Assembly: GCA_000507305.1 (NCBI GenBank) | Contig: DF240217.1 | Location: forward strand, 1 to 64,000 | Reading direction: 5' to 3' | Source: Breviolum minutum Mf 1.05b.01 | Lineage: Eukaryota; Sar; Dinophyceae; Suessiales; Symbiodiniaceae | Length of the DNA: 64,000 bases | Part shown: positions 1 through 12,284 of the stretch, one piece after another | How positions within the stretch are numbered: the first letter of the stretch is position 1 | Layout: each line of letters starts with the position of its first letter | Notes under the pieces: model-generated | Seen by the model: the letters and a program-made list of their open reading frames with translations, nothing else | Told to the model about the DNA's origin: nothing | Databases searched by the model: none | Translations under genes and position numbers: made by a program

Positions 1-2560
1 ATTGCCTATGATTATTGGTGGCTTCAAGAAACATACCAGATGGAAGGGTAATATCAGACTCTCAGAGGTTTCAGGACATAAATGCAGACCACGATTGTAC
101 ACCAGCGGCCAGAGCTACCTGCCAAGAGTTTAGGATTATTTCCAAGTTGCGGCCCGTGTCTCACTTCTGTGTCCGCAACTACCCGAATTGGTGCCATTCT
201 TCCACACCTGTGCATTTTTAAACATGTTCAAATGCCAACTCCCTTCAGAGCCAGCAAACTGCTGCCCGTTGCACTGCACTTTGCTTGCAAAGTGCGATAT
301 GTAAGACGTGTCCCGTCGTCCGTAGTCCGAAATAAATTTGGAGTTCGTTCTGTTCGCCTTCTGTTTGGCTCAATCCTGTCCAGACTTCAGACTGCGGCGA
401 ACTGGTTGAAATCAGCAAGTTGAATCAAAGCATTCAAAGCATGTCAAATGCCGGGCCATGCCAAGCCAAGCCGGGATGTTTTTGAGAGTCAGCTTTCAGA
501 ACCTTTGTTTGGAAGATGTTGCTATCCTTCACAATATAGCAAAAAACGGTATAGAAGGATCTGCGTGCCAGGTTGACTTTCCTTGGTGGGAGTAGGAGGT
601 TGTATGTTTGGTCGTTTCCAATTCGTCGTCCGGACTGCCTACCCCGTTAAAATGCATCTGCACAACTTTCGCCACATCCAGCCGAATCGATTCTAGGCCT
701 TTCAATTTTAGCAAGACGAGATTCGACCATTCGCACCGAGACACTGAGCTTGTTTGTTTGATGTGCTAGATAGCTCCTAGTTGGTCCACAAAGCCCTTTG
801 AGGCCAAATCAAAGCATCCATTTCTTGCACTTTTGTCCAGCCAGGGTCAACAATGAACAAAGCATGCAGCCTTGCCAATGGTCTCTTATGTTGAGTTGCT
901 ACCTTGCTGCATTCGACCATCCAAAGCCCAAGCATGCACTGTCCCACTTGCTTGCCAGATTTCGCATCGGAAAGCATTTGGCCCCAAGCTGACGAGTTGC
1001 AAAATGAGACGCTGGCGTTATGACAGACATTCTGTGGCACGTGCTTAGAAAATGATGACATTCAGATTCTGTGTTTGGATTTGGAGAGAACATCATAAGG
1101 ATACCCAGCATTCCTGTGTTCCCCTCTTGCTTCACAAAGAGCCCATTGACGCCCATTGCCATGGGCTTTTCTTTGTTTCTGCCAACCTCATTTGTGCCAA
1201 AGTGAGACGAGGTTCAGATCTCTCGACCTCCCAAATTTTTGTTTGGTGTCATTTGTATCATTTCGTGTCCTTGTGCTTTTGCAGTTGAAGTCCACGTTTT
1301 CTAATTCTCTTTCAACAACTGTCAAAAGAAGCTGAATATGACAGCTGGAATGCGTTCCGCTCACACAATATGTGCTTCACTTGTTGAAAATCAAACTCTT
1401 CCGGTGTCTGGCTGCAGATTGAACGAACACGACATATTGGCGAGTATTTTCGCAGACCTGTATCCAATGTCCGCATTTCTCACCATTCGTGGTGACAATG
1501 ACACTCCTTGTGTGTGTTCGTCGCCCTTCCAACGATTCAGCAACGAAGTGCTCAGAAGCCCTAGAACCATTTGTGTGGGCAGAGGAAGATGCGATCTTAA
1601 TCGCTTTTCTCTGAGGGCAATGCCATGGAGGAGGCTATTTGTGAATCAAGGGATCGGCACATTGTGATGGATTTGCTACATTTTGGCCAACTAGTACGAN
1701 ATACGACCGCTTCTCTGCCTTGCCATTGACTGCGATTAACTGGGCATCAAGCATACCAGATACAGATATATAATGCCCTAGAGTGGTTAGGAGCCCTAGT
1801 CTTGGCAGCGTTGACGACACCGTATCTTGGATGCATTGGTCAATTTGCTTTGAAGACAAACAAACGTTGGTGCTGGGAAACTTGTCAGGCCATGGATCCT
1901 GCAGTATCTCTAGACAATTGTAGCCATGTTAAACCCCTCCCAGTTTGATCCAAATCGCCGGTTAGAGAAAATGAAATCAGTAATCCCAAGTCCGTGGAGG
2001 TCTATTTTACTTTCATGTTGAAATTCTGGGCCTGAAACCTTTGGCTCTTCTATTTTTGTTGATTTCATGTTCGCTACAATGAAAACATGGTCAGCCTGCG
2101 TTGGGAAGACATGAGGTTGGATACCTCGATTTTGTTTTCATACCTGCTTGCTCACGCTGAAGATGCTGAAGTCAAGATAGTTTTCTTCAATCTTTCTTGG
2201 AATCTCGCTTGCCCCTGAACGTTTGCTAGCTTAACTGGCCAACTGCCTCTGCATCTGTAGGTCTTCGTGTCTCCAAAAAGGAACCCAATGCAATATGTCT
2301 TGAAGATTTTCCGAAGCAATGTAATCATTTCTTGTCAAACACACTGTTTAGTCTGTTTTCACTTGGTACTTGAACAGTTCTTTCAATTGATCATACGACT
2401 CTGGCAGAACTTCCTTGAAGTAATCTTCTACAGATATGACTTGAAAATAATATCCAGACAAGCTCCGGGACAAACAGCAAACAGGTAAAAGGTCAGGTAG
2501 TTCTAAGAAAACGCCCTGCTTTTGCACTCGGAATGCATGATGCAGCAAGACCTGCTAACC
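1..2560. other. Stretch without a confident gene
   Basis: Several frames are open for 60-115 codons on both strands (for example plus 82-423, plus 1338-1667, minus 529-744, minus 1635-1859), but none has a recognisable domain, a clear splice context or a composition that sets it apart from the competing frames. One undetermined base (n) lies at position 1700. The segment is most likely intron or intergenic DNA; a distal exon cannot be excluded. Confidence 0.4.
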
Positions 2561-2568
2561 TCCGCATG

Positions 2569-2653
2569 GGCCTCAAATTGATGAACATGTTTTGTGGAAA
2601 CCCCCAACTTCCCCTTTTATTCATTGGGCCTCAAATTGATGAACATGTTTTGT
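2569..2653. repeat. 29-bp direct repeat
   Basis: The phrase beginning GGGCCTCAAATTGATGAAC occurs at about 2569-2597 and again at about 2625-2653 with no difference that I can see. The two copies are separated by about 27 bp. This is a recent short local duplication in non-coding DNA. Confidence 0.75.
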
Positions 2654-3159
2654 GCTAGAGAGCTCCCATGGTACCCAAATTTCAATTTATGTTCATGGAG
2701 TTCACGACCTCTCCAACGAATTCCAAAGAGGACCCAATAGTATAGTTTTGGCTCCGCGATGGGTTCTATTCAGAATAGCTGAGGCACCGTACCAAAACAG
2801 GTCGACGTCAAAAAAGGTTGTGGTCTTCTCTGGAGGCGCCTGCCTGTGCATGGGAGGTCTTTCCAAAAAGGGGAAGTGCATCTTGAGTGCCACATCCGTG
2901 CAGATGACATCCAATCACATATTGGTTAATCACAGGTGCTGTACTTTTGGGAAGGTGACCCAATACGAAAGGCCATTGAAAAAGTTTACCCCTGCACTGG
3001 GAACTGGGAACAATGATAAAGAGGGAGGACTTGCATGAAGCACATTCAATAGATTTGCGTGTCACTTCTTAACACGGACAAACGCATCCCAGTTCACTCT
3101 TCCCAGTCAAGAGCTGGTTGCCTGATGTTTCTTGCGTACTCTCACCCTTCTACAGTCAC

Positions 3160-3650
3160 CGACAGAATTATAGAAAAAGCAAACATGGTAAAATGTCCGG
3201 GGATTCCCCAGGCAACCCGCAATTGCTTTTAAAAACGTGAGGATTATTGGTGCCTGGGCATTTTATCATGCCGGGGTAAAACAGTTTCAATAATTCTGTC
3301 TATGACTCCAAAACAGGAGTTTTCCCTTTTTTTGCAGGACTAGCTGACTAGCTAAGTTAATAGAAAACTCGCTGCAGTTAAACTCCCGGCATTCCACAAT
3401 GATGATTTTTTTCTATCATTATGTCGGTGACAAAGAATTATAGAAAGTCCAAATCTGGGTTTTCCCGGTTTTCCCCCAAAAATACAGGAAAGGGGAATTA
3501 TAGAATCCAATGATTAAGTTGCAAATCCCGCTTCGGAGTAATTTCCCATTTTTTACAGGAATAGCTAATTATAGAAAAACCCGCTGCAGTTGAAACTCGG
3601 GAATGTTGCAATGATAAACAACTTGCTATAATTGTGTCGCTGACCATAAA
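3160..3650. repeat. Diverged tandem duplication (about 215 bp unit)
   Basis: Two related blocks follow each other, roughly 3335-3432 and 3550-3650. Both contain an 'aattatagaaaa' type phrase, then 'ctgcagtt(g)aaactc', a Cys-free 'ttgcaatgat'-like stretch, and end in 'gtcgstgac'. Further 'gaattatagaaa' phrases sit at about 3166, 3434 and 3495. The copies have drifted, so the duplication is old. No coding potential is evident. Confidence 0.55.
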
Positions 3651-3789
3651 CTTGTTAAAATCGATATGTATTGTTCGTGTTGGAAAGCCTTCTCCTGAGT
3701 CGAAAGCTGAATGAAGTCTACGCCTCAACTTTCAATATATTGAAGATGTTTTTATGTTCTAGCGGGGCCACTCTTTTGATTCCGTTATA

Positions 3790-3995
3790 ATAAGCCCAAA
3801 TACATCTTGTAGTATACGTAGGCTTCGTTGGAAACACTTTGATGGCGATGAATCACTTTGTAGCAGTTGATATTTCGAACCCAAACATCTTGTAGCGGCA
3901 GCGGGTGTTTTGGATGGAACATCATGTTAGTTGTCTTGCGAATGACATTTTGTAGCGTGGGCATTTTGTAGTGAATAGTTTCAGTCTGCAGGGAA
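3790..3995. repeat. Dispersed TTGTAG motif cluster
   Basis: The hexamer TTGTAG, usually as TTTTGTAG or CTTGTAG, recurs about seven times in 200 bp at irregular spacing of 20-45 bp. On the minus strand an open frame of 97 codons (3785-4078) reads repeated 'YKM/YKT' from these motifs, which looks like a by-product. The role is unknown. Confidence 0.4.
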
Positions 3996-4079
3996 TCCGT
4001 TTTGTAGTGCACAGGTGGGGTACTGTTCCTACACACTTGCACCCGTGCTATACGGCATAATCGACAGCACGACATCAAA

Positions 4080-7000
4080 AACCTTCTTCGAGATGGTGCG
4101 CAGGCTTGATGCTTCCAAGCTCTGCCTGTTTTGGACGGTCTGCGGCAGAAGCAGAGGCATGATGGAGTTGGGAGCTAGGAACAGTTGTGAACCCCCGAGA
4201 TCAAGGTTTCGAAATCGTTTTGAAGACAGTAGGTGGAGGGCTGCGGACGTTTTTACGGCTTACCGGCATTCATATTATATGTAGTTTGAATGCTCACCCT
4301 CGAGCGAGATTCAAGCGAGGACAGTCCTTCATGCTTCAATGTAGGGGAGAACCACCTGCCCAGTTATCCTGTCCAAAGAACCCCAAGTCTCCCCGAAACA
4401 AGGAGAGAGAGAGGGAGGCTCTATAAATTAAGATAGATTAAGATTCAATAGTGGCGAATACTTTAATCAAGCCTTGCTTCCAAGGAGCGGCATTGAGGGG
4501 GCATAGATTCCCACGACAAAAGCACCTCAGATTTATAAGTCAACTGGCAAAACTTTAATGTAAATCAACATAAATCCGCTAGCCTATTTTTGGCAACCAG
4601 AATCAGATTCGCATCTCTTTGACATGTTGAGTATAGTCCAAGCATGTTAGCTATGGCTTTTGCCATCTTTTGCCAATAGTTGGGATGATCACTTACCAAT
4701 TACAGCCGCGCCTTTTCCAGGCTGTGCAGTGATTGCACTGATGCAAACTCAATCAGACCTGCGGAGACAGAAGAAAAAGAGATCGTGCTTGGCTGTCGCT
4801 GTGTGGGTTCAACAACAGTTTTCTTCAAAGGTGCATTTCAAATGTGGAAGGTCAGAAGAAGGTCCGTTTGCCAGCAGCTTGTTGGGTCACGAGTACCATG
4901 TAAGAGTGCCACTCAGATTCAATAGTCCCAAATTTGGGACCTGTATTGAGATGTATTCATGCATTGAGAGATTGGGTTAAAGTTTCGAGATTTTGAGGTG
5001 GGAATTCCGGATTGAGATTGCGAAACTAAAATTTTCAATTCGAAATTTATCGAAAGTCTGCTTTTGCTTGAGGAAAAGACTCAGGAATGGAATTTTAGAA
5101 TCTGCATCCCCCCCTACTATCCTGTGCATATCATGGTAGGGATATGCCGATTGCTATCGATTTTCCACTGTCTTCTCTGAAAAAGATGCATTCCTTTGAG
5201 AGCCAAGGTGCCCGATATCCTTCCTTGCTTTTCCTTCAGATCAACGTGGCACATCTTGACTTGCGCATTGGAATTGGGAATTGCGGGGCCCAAAGTCAGG
5301 GTAAGGACAGGACAACTGGAGAACTGTGGATCCCCGATACAGCAAGAAATCATGACGCCATCAGGTGACAAGGAGCAGTGGGCCTGTGATTTTGCGCATA
5401 TTTCCAATGAGAGGTATAGTTGCGATATAGCCAACGGATCAAAACCATCAGAGTTTGAAGATCGATGGATATCAAAGGTTTCTCCGTGCATGCTGCAACA
5501 ACATCACACATTTTTTCTCGAACGTCTTGCAGTCTTTAGGCACTTTCAGAGTCTTGCCCGTGCGCTTGGGCGAGCGGTAGCAAGAGGCTGGTGCCACCCA
5601 GAACTCAAAACAAGATGGTCAAAGTACTAAAGATACAGTAAATTTACATTTTATGTGCATATATATATATATATACTATCTGTATAGATTATAATATACT
5701 GTACTGTATTAATATTGGACCCTCTATACTCAAAGTATTCCAAGTTTTTGCAGGTTTTTGCATGGTGCCAAGGCTGCCACCTGACGATCCACTTGACCCA
5801 CGGACGATCCACGAGGAGCCGACCGGGTTCACCCACGGGTCCACGCACTGAGAATTTTTTCAACCTGATTATCGCAAGAAGAGGTGTAATTAGTTGGAAA
5901 ATATGGCATTAGAAAAAATGTGACCAACTAGAAGGGTGGCATTCAAAAAAACATGATTAAAACGGAGGAATGAGATGAAAAAAGAATTGTGTTCAGAAAA
6001 TTATGCATCAAGGAACAAGGAGCATGATCTAAAAGAAGAATTGTAGTCGACAAAGAGCTGCATTGATGAAGAGCGTGATCAAAAAAAGAAGACTTGGAAT
6101 TATATAGTCAGAAACATATTGCATTGGAAGCAAAAGCGTCACGAACAAGAAGAAGTGTGATTAGAAAATGCATGATTAAAACAGAAGAGCGAGATGAAAG
6201 AAAATGCTGCATCAAATCAGGAGCATGATCACAAGTGGTCATTGGTGGTTGCATCAAGACCACAGGTGTCGAGATGTTCCTTCCAGATCCTCAGGCAATG
6301 TGAAGATGTCGACAGCTGTGGTAGATTCGGTTTTGTGGTGTGGGATTTGATCCTTCAACAAGTTGCTTCCATGATTGAGGTTGGGCAGCGTTGCGCTTGT
6401 TTCCATTATACGGTGTCCACCATCCAACCTTTGTCTTTCTTGCCTTTTTTGAATCGCCAAAAACCCAACGCAGGTGCAGCGGGGGACTTCAGAGTCTTCA
6501 TTTGGATTTGTCATAGCCCCGTTTTTTTTTTTCCGATGGTTGATGACACAACATGTGGAATTTGTAAAAGGTGCACTAGCTGCATCTACCGTGGACAGGT
6601 GCGATGAAAGTGGTATAAATCAAGGAGCCGTTTTTGGAGATCTCGAAAAAACACAGTCCGGCTTAGGTCTCTAGTTCTTAGACATGCCTGTTTGGTACAA
6701 GCTGAAATGAGGGATGCAAGCTGTAAACTGTTTGGAATTGTTGCAGCTTCTTGAAATAAGAGACTGGCTACTGGTTCACTGAAATTCCGAAAGTTTAAGG
6801 TCAACCCATGGCAGCTCCTGCAGCAATCAGCAAGAATTCAGCCGTGAGGCTGCCTTGTGGGTGATGGCTTGCACACGGAGAAAAATGCAAAACATGTTGG
6901 AAGACTAGACGTAATAGCAAGTGATAGCAAGTGACAGACATGTATCATTTATATACATCCATTTACTATCCATTGGCATACATTGCACACAATGGGCAGA

Positions 7001-7425
7001 GATAGATACAAAGATATACAAGCCTAAGATTGAAAAAGATGTACAAGCCTAAGATTGAAAAAGATGCATACAATCTTATCCTGTCAAGGATGGAAGCTGA
7101 TGAGTGATACAGCTCTCAGATGAGCCTAGCTGAAGTGGAGATGTGTTGATAATCAAAACACCATGAAGTACCAAATTTTGATGCCAGACATGCTGAGTGC
7201 CACTCCTAACGTTGGGGCCGGGCCCCAAGGCGAGACGTCACAAGCGAGACAGCCTTTTGCATGTGACAAGGTGACCTTTTTTCGCTGCCATGTCCAGTTT
7301 GAAGACGTGAGCTTTTAACAGCCATGGCATGCCCAAAAGACGAGGATTTTCGTCTCGATGTCAAACATGAGACAAAAAAAAGATTCAGACAGTTGTGACC
7401 CGAAACATGCAAAGAATCGGTATCA
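4080..7425. other. Stretch without a confident gene
   Basis: Open frames exist (plus 5196-5630 with 144 codons; minus 5117-5491 with 124 codons, overlapping it; plus 6194-6607), but opposite-strand frames compete and no domain is recognised. An (AT)n run lies at about 5658-5676. Between about 5890 and 6230 a degenerate unit is repeated several times, built from phrases such as 'gcatgat(c/t)aaaa' and 'agaagag'. A short duplication ('aagcctaagattgaaaaagat') occurs twice at 7020-7066. Confidence 0.4.
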
Positions 7426-7470
7426 GCTTTGAGTATGGATACTTTGCAAACCAACAGACGACAGCCAGCG

Positions 7471-9931
7471 ATGCGCTTCGCAGCCATGAGCGTTGCAGCT
7501 TTCAGCGCGTTGCATTGTGCGGTTTTGGTGTCACATGTCGTTGCCCAATCGGTGACAGACGATGTTTGCCAGACGTGTTGCTTCAGTGATGGCGTGAAAC
7601 CAGCTTTGAGGAAGAATCTTGATGGAAAACAATGGAAAACAGTGATAAGTTGATATAAACGAGGAAACTATTCCAATGAAATCTCCATGAACATAAGTCA
7701 GTCGTACTGGAAAGCCATTACTATAATAAATTCATATAAATTCACTGTAATCAATGATCTTACGGATTTTCAGGCAAAAAAAGGATGTTAAAAACCCAGA
7801 TTTGCAGTGCAATGACTGACAGATGTTCCAAAAAACGAACCTGTTTCAGGAACTTGAGCAGTGCTGCTTCCTACCCAGTTGGCCTGGGGCTTAGGGGAAA
7901 CAACCTGCCAGGCAGTTTTCACGTGACAACCTGACCGAGGCCTTTGGATGAATGGCTTAAAGGCGGGTGAAGCCACCACGGCGGCGGCCAGAATACTCAT
8001 TGAAGAGATGTTGGGCTTTCATACCGTCACCTCGCAAAGTGCAGGAAATTTTTTCCAAAAACTGTTGACTGGTTGGCAGTTGAGGGCGCCGATGTCCTCA
8101 TAGTTGATCATTAAAAAACATACATTTTTTGTATATATCAGATATCATATATCTACACAGCTTTGATCACATTTCGTGACCTCCATTGATAGCCAACTGA
8201 TATTTGATGATGTTGACAGTTTGGAATCTCACTGACAACAAGGGGGCAATTTTCTGACAGGAGCCATGACGGCATACAGGGCAGTTGCTGGTTGCCCGTC
8301 TCCAGAGGATGAAACGAGTTGCTTGATGAACCAGACCGGAACTCGGGGAACTCGGACTCTCTGGCACATTAGCCTTGACGTCCGGCAAGCTTTCCAAGCA
8401 ACTGAACTGGTACCTAGCTTGTCATTCACGGAGGGGAGAATGACTTACGTTGGGCGCAAAGGACACTTTGTGAAGGAGGATACAAATTGGAGTGGAACGG
8501 CATTGCGGAGCTACAAGGATTTGCAGGGAAATCTGTCTGTCTACGCCTTTGACAACGTGAATTCCTTGGATAGAACCGATCTGGTACAATGTAGCTCTAC
8601 ACCCCTCGCAAACACCAGCATGATCCGGGACTACTTGGACCTTACCGCAGACAACTCTGGTGTCACTCTCGGGAATGGAGGATTTGTAGCGTTTTGTCCT
8701 GCGGATGGATACTTCTGGTTGGCACCAAGCTGCCGTTCTGACAGTTCAAAATGTATCCCCTACTTGATGACCATGTTTGACAGCCCAAGGGATGTGTTGG
8801 AGGTGATGCAGAAGGCCATGTGGCTCTTTTCTTGTTGTGTTTTCATTGCTTTGCCATTTGCCAGCTTGTCTTCTCCTTGACATGTGAAACATGTCAGGAA
8901 TCCAACCACCGTTACGTGGACACTGCAATACTTTTTGCACGTAAATAAGTTGTGAATTGTTGCGAGCTAATATGCAAGATACGTATCTGAAGTATAGCTG
9001 TTTTGCATAGATTTGCAGACACTTTCGACTTCGCCGTTTTTTTTTTTGGGACCATCCAAAAGTTCTGTTTTGGCAGGCTGCTCAGTGGAATATTCCATGG
9101 GCTATTGCAATGGCTGCAAGTCGAGTGACCTTGAACAAACTTCTTCTTGAAAGCCGAAGTATGTATTTCAGGTCTATACCTGATACCCATCCCCCTGTTA
9201 GCTCACGAGAAGTGATTTTCCCAAGCCACGACAGTGTTGGCTGGGAGAAGGGGAACTTATCCACAGCAGCGAAGGAGATTCCAATTCGCAAGATTGTAAG
9301 TTCAGATTTGATTCAATTGGCACCATCCGTGCACGCCTTGATTGCATCTTTTGATCTCAATTTGACATTACTCAATGAGCTCCTTCAAGAAGCAGATGGT
9401 GATGGTGCAGACCTTCGGCCTGCAGCTTGCGATTGGTTGAAGAAACATCCAGCTGTATCTTGGTTCAGATTTCATGGTTCAGCTGCCAGGATGTGATTTT
9501 TGGACCTTGAACTTCGATGTTTTGTTTGGGGCAAGATGGATTTGTGTCACTGAAACCAAGCTATTTTTGGAACTAGTACTAGTGCTGTTTAATGTTGCTT
9601 ACCTTGTTTATCCACCTGATCTTATAGATTGTTCTGTCGACACGTTTGGATGGGTGCGAACCCGGTCCTGAACGTCTACGGATTGAAGTGAATACAGGCT
9701 CCAATTTATCCGACGATACGATACGATACGATACGACACGACGATACTTGTTTGGTGCACTCAAATGCCTTGTTTGGCCTCGGTGTTTTCATTTAATCCG
9801 AATCTCAGAATTGGACTCTCAGGTGTGGCAAGAGTGGCTTCAACAGCAAGCCACGACCACCAGCACGACAAGAACAATAACAACCACAAGCACAGCCGCG
9901 GCCACGAGAAGCACAACGAAAGCAACGAAAG
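7471..9931 (+). CDS. Secreted protein with OpuAC (glycine-betaine-binding-like) domain, multi-exon
   Basis: I assemble at least five exons. Exon 1 starts at the ATG at 7471 (an upstream in-frame ATG lies at 7429) and encodes a signal peptide: 'MRFAAM', a hydrophobic core, then 'SHVVAQS'. Exon 2 is about 7940-8043 and reads 'ARILIEEMLGFHTVTS'. Exon 3, 8261-8814, reads 'AYRAVAGCPSPEDETSC' and ends with a GC donor. Exon 4, 9077-9454, begins 'AAQWNIPWAIAMAAS' and ends 'AACDWLKKHPA' before a GT donor. Exon 5 starts at 9823 with 'VWQEWLQ' and runs into a Thr-rich linker. The last two junctions join in phase 0. The 'E.LG(F/Y)', 'AGC..P' and C-terminal 'ACDWL.....W..WL' pattern resembles OpuAC substrate-binding domains as found in algae, where they occur without bacterial transporter partners. 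The ligand is unknown. Exon 1 to exon 2 joining is not resolved and one more exon may lie between them. Confidence 0.6.
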
Positions 9932-10413
9932 GAGAGACTGAATTTTCTCCCGCCTTTGAAACCGCAACTTTTTCGCACCTGTTTTTTTTAAAAATTTTGA
10001 GCCGGTTTTTGACAGAGATTTTTTTTGGAATTTTGGGGATGATGGGTTTTCACGGCAAAAACACTCACCACAGCTGAGGTGATACCAGACTTGACTACTA
10101 TCAGTGCAAGTCAAGTTATTGGAGACATGATGGTCGATCCGTCGGCCATTGTAACGTGTCCCACAGATTGAGGACATGTGAATTTGTTGCACTCTGAGAG
10201 GTGAAATTTGCTCAAGAACAGAACGCAATTTCAAGATGGAGAGAAATATGGATCGAATTTCTGTCTTAGATACAAACAACCCTAAATTTCAGGCCAGCCG
10301 CTAGAGAAGTTGCATGACATCCACGTTTGAGTGGACAAACTGCACCCTGTTGTTATGAAGATTTTCACCCCAAGAAAAAAATACCTCCAGTCTCCAACTT
10401 TTGTGAATCACAG

Positions 10414-10573
10414 GTGGGTGTGCAATCAACACATCTTGATGCTTACGACATGGAGAGTTGGATCATTGGACTTCCAACTGTTCGGAACGATTCCAGCTCG
10501 GGAATTACTATTCCCATCAGCATCGCAACACTTGTACTTCCACAAGAGCAGCTTGGATCTTTCAACATGCACA
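10414..10573 (+). CDS. Probable exon, function unknown
   Basis: A frame opens right after a CACAG|G acceptor at 10413 and reads 'VGVQSTHLDAYDMESWIIGL', then a Ser-rich turn and a hydrophobic stretch 'ITIPISIATLVLPQEQLG'. It has the same strand and phase-0 style as the OpuAC gene just upstream, so it may be a downstream exon of that gene after the Thr-rich linker. The 3' end is uncertain; about 10573 is my estimate. Confidence 0.4.
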
Positions 10574-10612
10574 CCCCAACCCATTGGGGTCCTTCGTCAT
10601 GTGAGCCCATGG

Positions 10613-10690
10613 TTGGTTAGGGTATATAGGGAATGAAATCCTACCCAGTTATGTGGGGATTATTTCATAAACCCATGAAATGAGGATATT
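10613..10690. mobile_element. MITE-like repeat, type F
   Basis: A 75-bp segment beginning GGTTAGGGTATATAGG and containing 'ccagttatgtggggattatttcataaac' in sense is shared with 57685-57765 at roughly 80-85% identity by eye. No other copy of full length is present. It is non-coding. Confidence 0.55.
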
Positions 10691-10800
10691 AAACACCACC
10701 AGGATTCATTTGAAAAGTAAGGGACCCCGTTTTTTTTCTCCCATGGCTCATGTTTTATCCACCATGGCTGACATCAGATTTTTAAGCCTTTGCCACTAAG

Positions 10801-10916
10801 GCTTCAATTACCATCCACTCCTGGTTTGCTTCTGACGAAGGCTTCGAGTGCATCAGATCTTACCATGCTCCCTGAAGAAGTGCGGCCAGGGATGATGCTT
10901 GTGTTTGCAATAAAAA
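10801..10916 (+). CDS. Probable exon, function unknown
   Basis: After an ACTAAG|G acceptor the frame reads 'LQLPSTPGLLLTKASSASDL' and continues 'TMLPEEVRPGMMLVFAIK' up to a GT at 10917. The composition is protein-like and competing frames are shorter. It could belong to the gene containing the OpuAC domain; no domain was recognised. Confidence 0.35.
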
Positions 10917-11115
10917 GTGTAGCTGCCTGCAATGTATCTTTGCAGAGCTTATGTGATTACATCTGCACTTGAAACAAGGCAATATTTTTATGCAATTTTG
11001 TGCATGTTTGAAGACAATCTCAAAAGATCCTGTGAAGAGAAAAAACCACCTCACCTCAACTAAAAAACATTTACGACTACTGCCGCAGCCTACTCGTGGA
11101 CTTTTTTTCACCGAG

Positions 11116-11228
11116 CCATGGCAACCTTGACCCAAGGACGGTGACAGTTTCCGGGCATCAGTACCAAGTTGCCGACCTTCTTCTCGATGTTCCCTCGGCT
11201 TTCGCGGAAATAGTCGATGATTTGGTCG
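11116..11228 (+). CDS. Probable exon, function unknown
   Basis: The frame reads 'NLDPRTVTVSGHQYQVADLL' followed by 'LDVPSAFAEIVDDLVGW'. This alternation of beta-like and helix-like segments looks coding. The antisense frame is also open and Arg/Lys-rich (minus 11108-11299), which lowers confidence. Confidence 0.35.
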
Positions 11229-11312
11229 GATGGTTCTTTTCGGATGGGCCTCGGCCTCGGGTCGTGTGGTCTTCCCCAGTTTTTTCCATCCCTTTTCAAT
11301 GGAGTGAAACCT

Positions 11313-11446
11313 GGTTCCCTTTAACTGGTGGGATCGGTACCATATAATCACCCAATTGGCAAGGACTATAAGTGGTATATAAGTGGTATATACTGCCAAT
11401 TGGGGGATTGTATGGTACCTGCCACCTATTAAGGGAACTAGAAACA
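11313..11446. mobile_element. MITE, type H (single copy here)
   Basis: There are imperfect terminal inverted repeats of about 50 bp. The left arm begins GGTTCCCTTTAACTGGTGGG and the right arm ends in the complement (CACCTATTAAGGGAACTAG). The inner arms 'ccaattggcaaggactata' and 'tatactgccaattggggg' also pair. A short direct repeat 'aagtggtata' forms the loop. The long hairpin is typical of a non-autonomous DNA transposon. Confidence 0.6.
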
Positions 11447-11659
11447 ACCATTGACCTTTTTCTCAGGTTACCCTTATGAATTTGGCCACAGCTGGGCCTC
11501 TTGACACTTGGATTTTTGAATCATTTCTTTGGGAGCCTGGGAATTTCCACAAAACGCCGTTTTCTTTTTTTGCAAAAACTTTTTCCGTGGAAACTTATGC
11601 CACAAAGACATAGAAAAAACAAACGAAAAGCCCCTGGAAGTTCCAAAAAAGCATGAAAT

Positions 11660-11771
11660 GATAATTTACCATTCCCTTACCATCCATGTATGGTATATAT
11701 TTAGCATTAAAAAAAGAACAATTAATGTATAGGTAAATATACCGTTCGTCCCATGGATGACAAATTATCCC
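11660..11771. mobile_element. MITE, type C
   Basis: The ends are GATAATTT and AAATTATC. The interior carries the type C core: 'ccatgtatggtatatatt' on one arm and 'aggtaaatataccgttcgtcc' on the other. The core is shared with copies at 15561, 17903, 18920 and 21977. Confidence 0.55.
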
Positions 11772-11906
11772 ATTTTTCAGACCCCCAAATTCGGAAAGGC
11801 GTTTTCCGTTTCGGGTCACCTGCTGCAACCGGAGCTCAACTGAAACACTGAGGAAGTGCAAGGACTACAGGAGCCCATCCTTATCAGGTGAGCTTACAGG
11901 ATTTCG

Positions 11907-12046
11907 TTGGTGGAAGAAATCCGGCGTGACCAACAACTAATCCGTTGAGGGAGGTTGGTAGGTAGGTTGAAATCCAATGATTTACGGTCCGGGTTGGATG
12001 CACCATCCAAACGGTGGTGTGGTTTTCTCGCCGGATTTCTTCCAAC
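11907..12046. mobile_element. MITE, type D
   Basis: Terminal inverted repeats are 'tggaagaaatccggc' and 'gccggatttcttcca'. The interior 'gttgaaatccaatgatttac' is the reverse complement of the interior of the copies at 16573 and 58671. Three copies lie in the window. Confidence 0.65.
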
Positions 12047-12146
12047 AGTAATTTTTGACGATTCGATTGTAGAAGTCTTGGATTTTGTTGGGCTTGTTGG
12101 GTGGGGATGATACCTTTGATGCTTGAGATGTTTCTTTTTGGTACAG

Positions 12147-12219
12147 GATATCCAGCGATTCGTCCATCTCTGCTGATAGCCCTTGTGCTTTTCTCGACGC
12201 GAGCAATCTTTGGTCCCAG
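12147..12219 (+). CDS. Probable exon, function unknown
   Basis: After a GTACAG|G acceptor the frame reads 'ISSDSSISADSPCAFLDASN' then 'LWSQ' before a poly-T run. The length and Ser-rich composition fit an internal exon. The opposite strand is also open (minus 11982-12248), so the direction is not certain. Confidence 0.3.
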
Positions 12220-12284
12220 GCGTTTTTTTTCGGGACCTGATGCAACAAAACCGTTGAGTTCAGTGATTGACAGCTTTTTGAGAT

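Noticed and set aside
7471-9931. Bacterial contamination as the source of the OpuAC-like domain
   Set aside because: The domain is split by introns with phase-matched junctions and lies among MITEs shared with the rest of the window.
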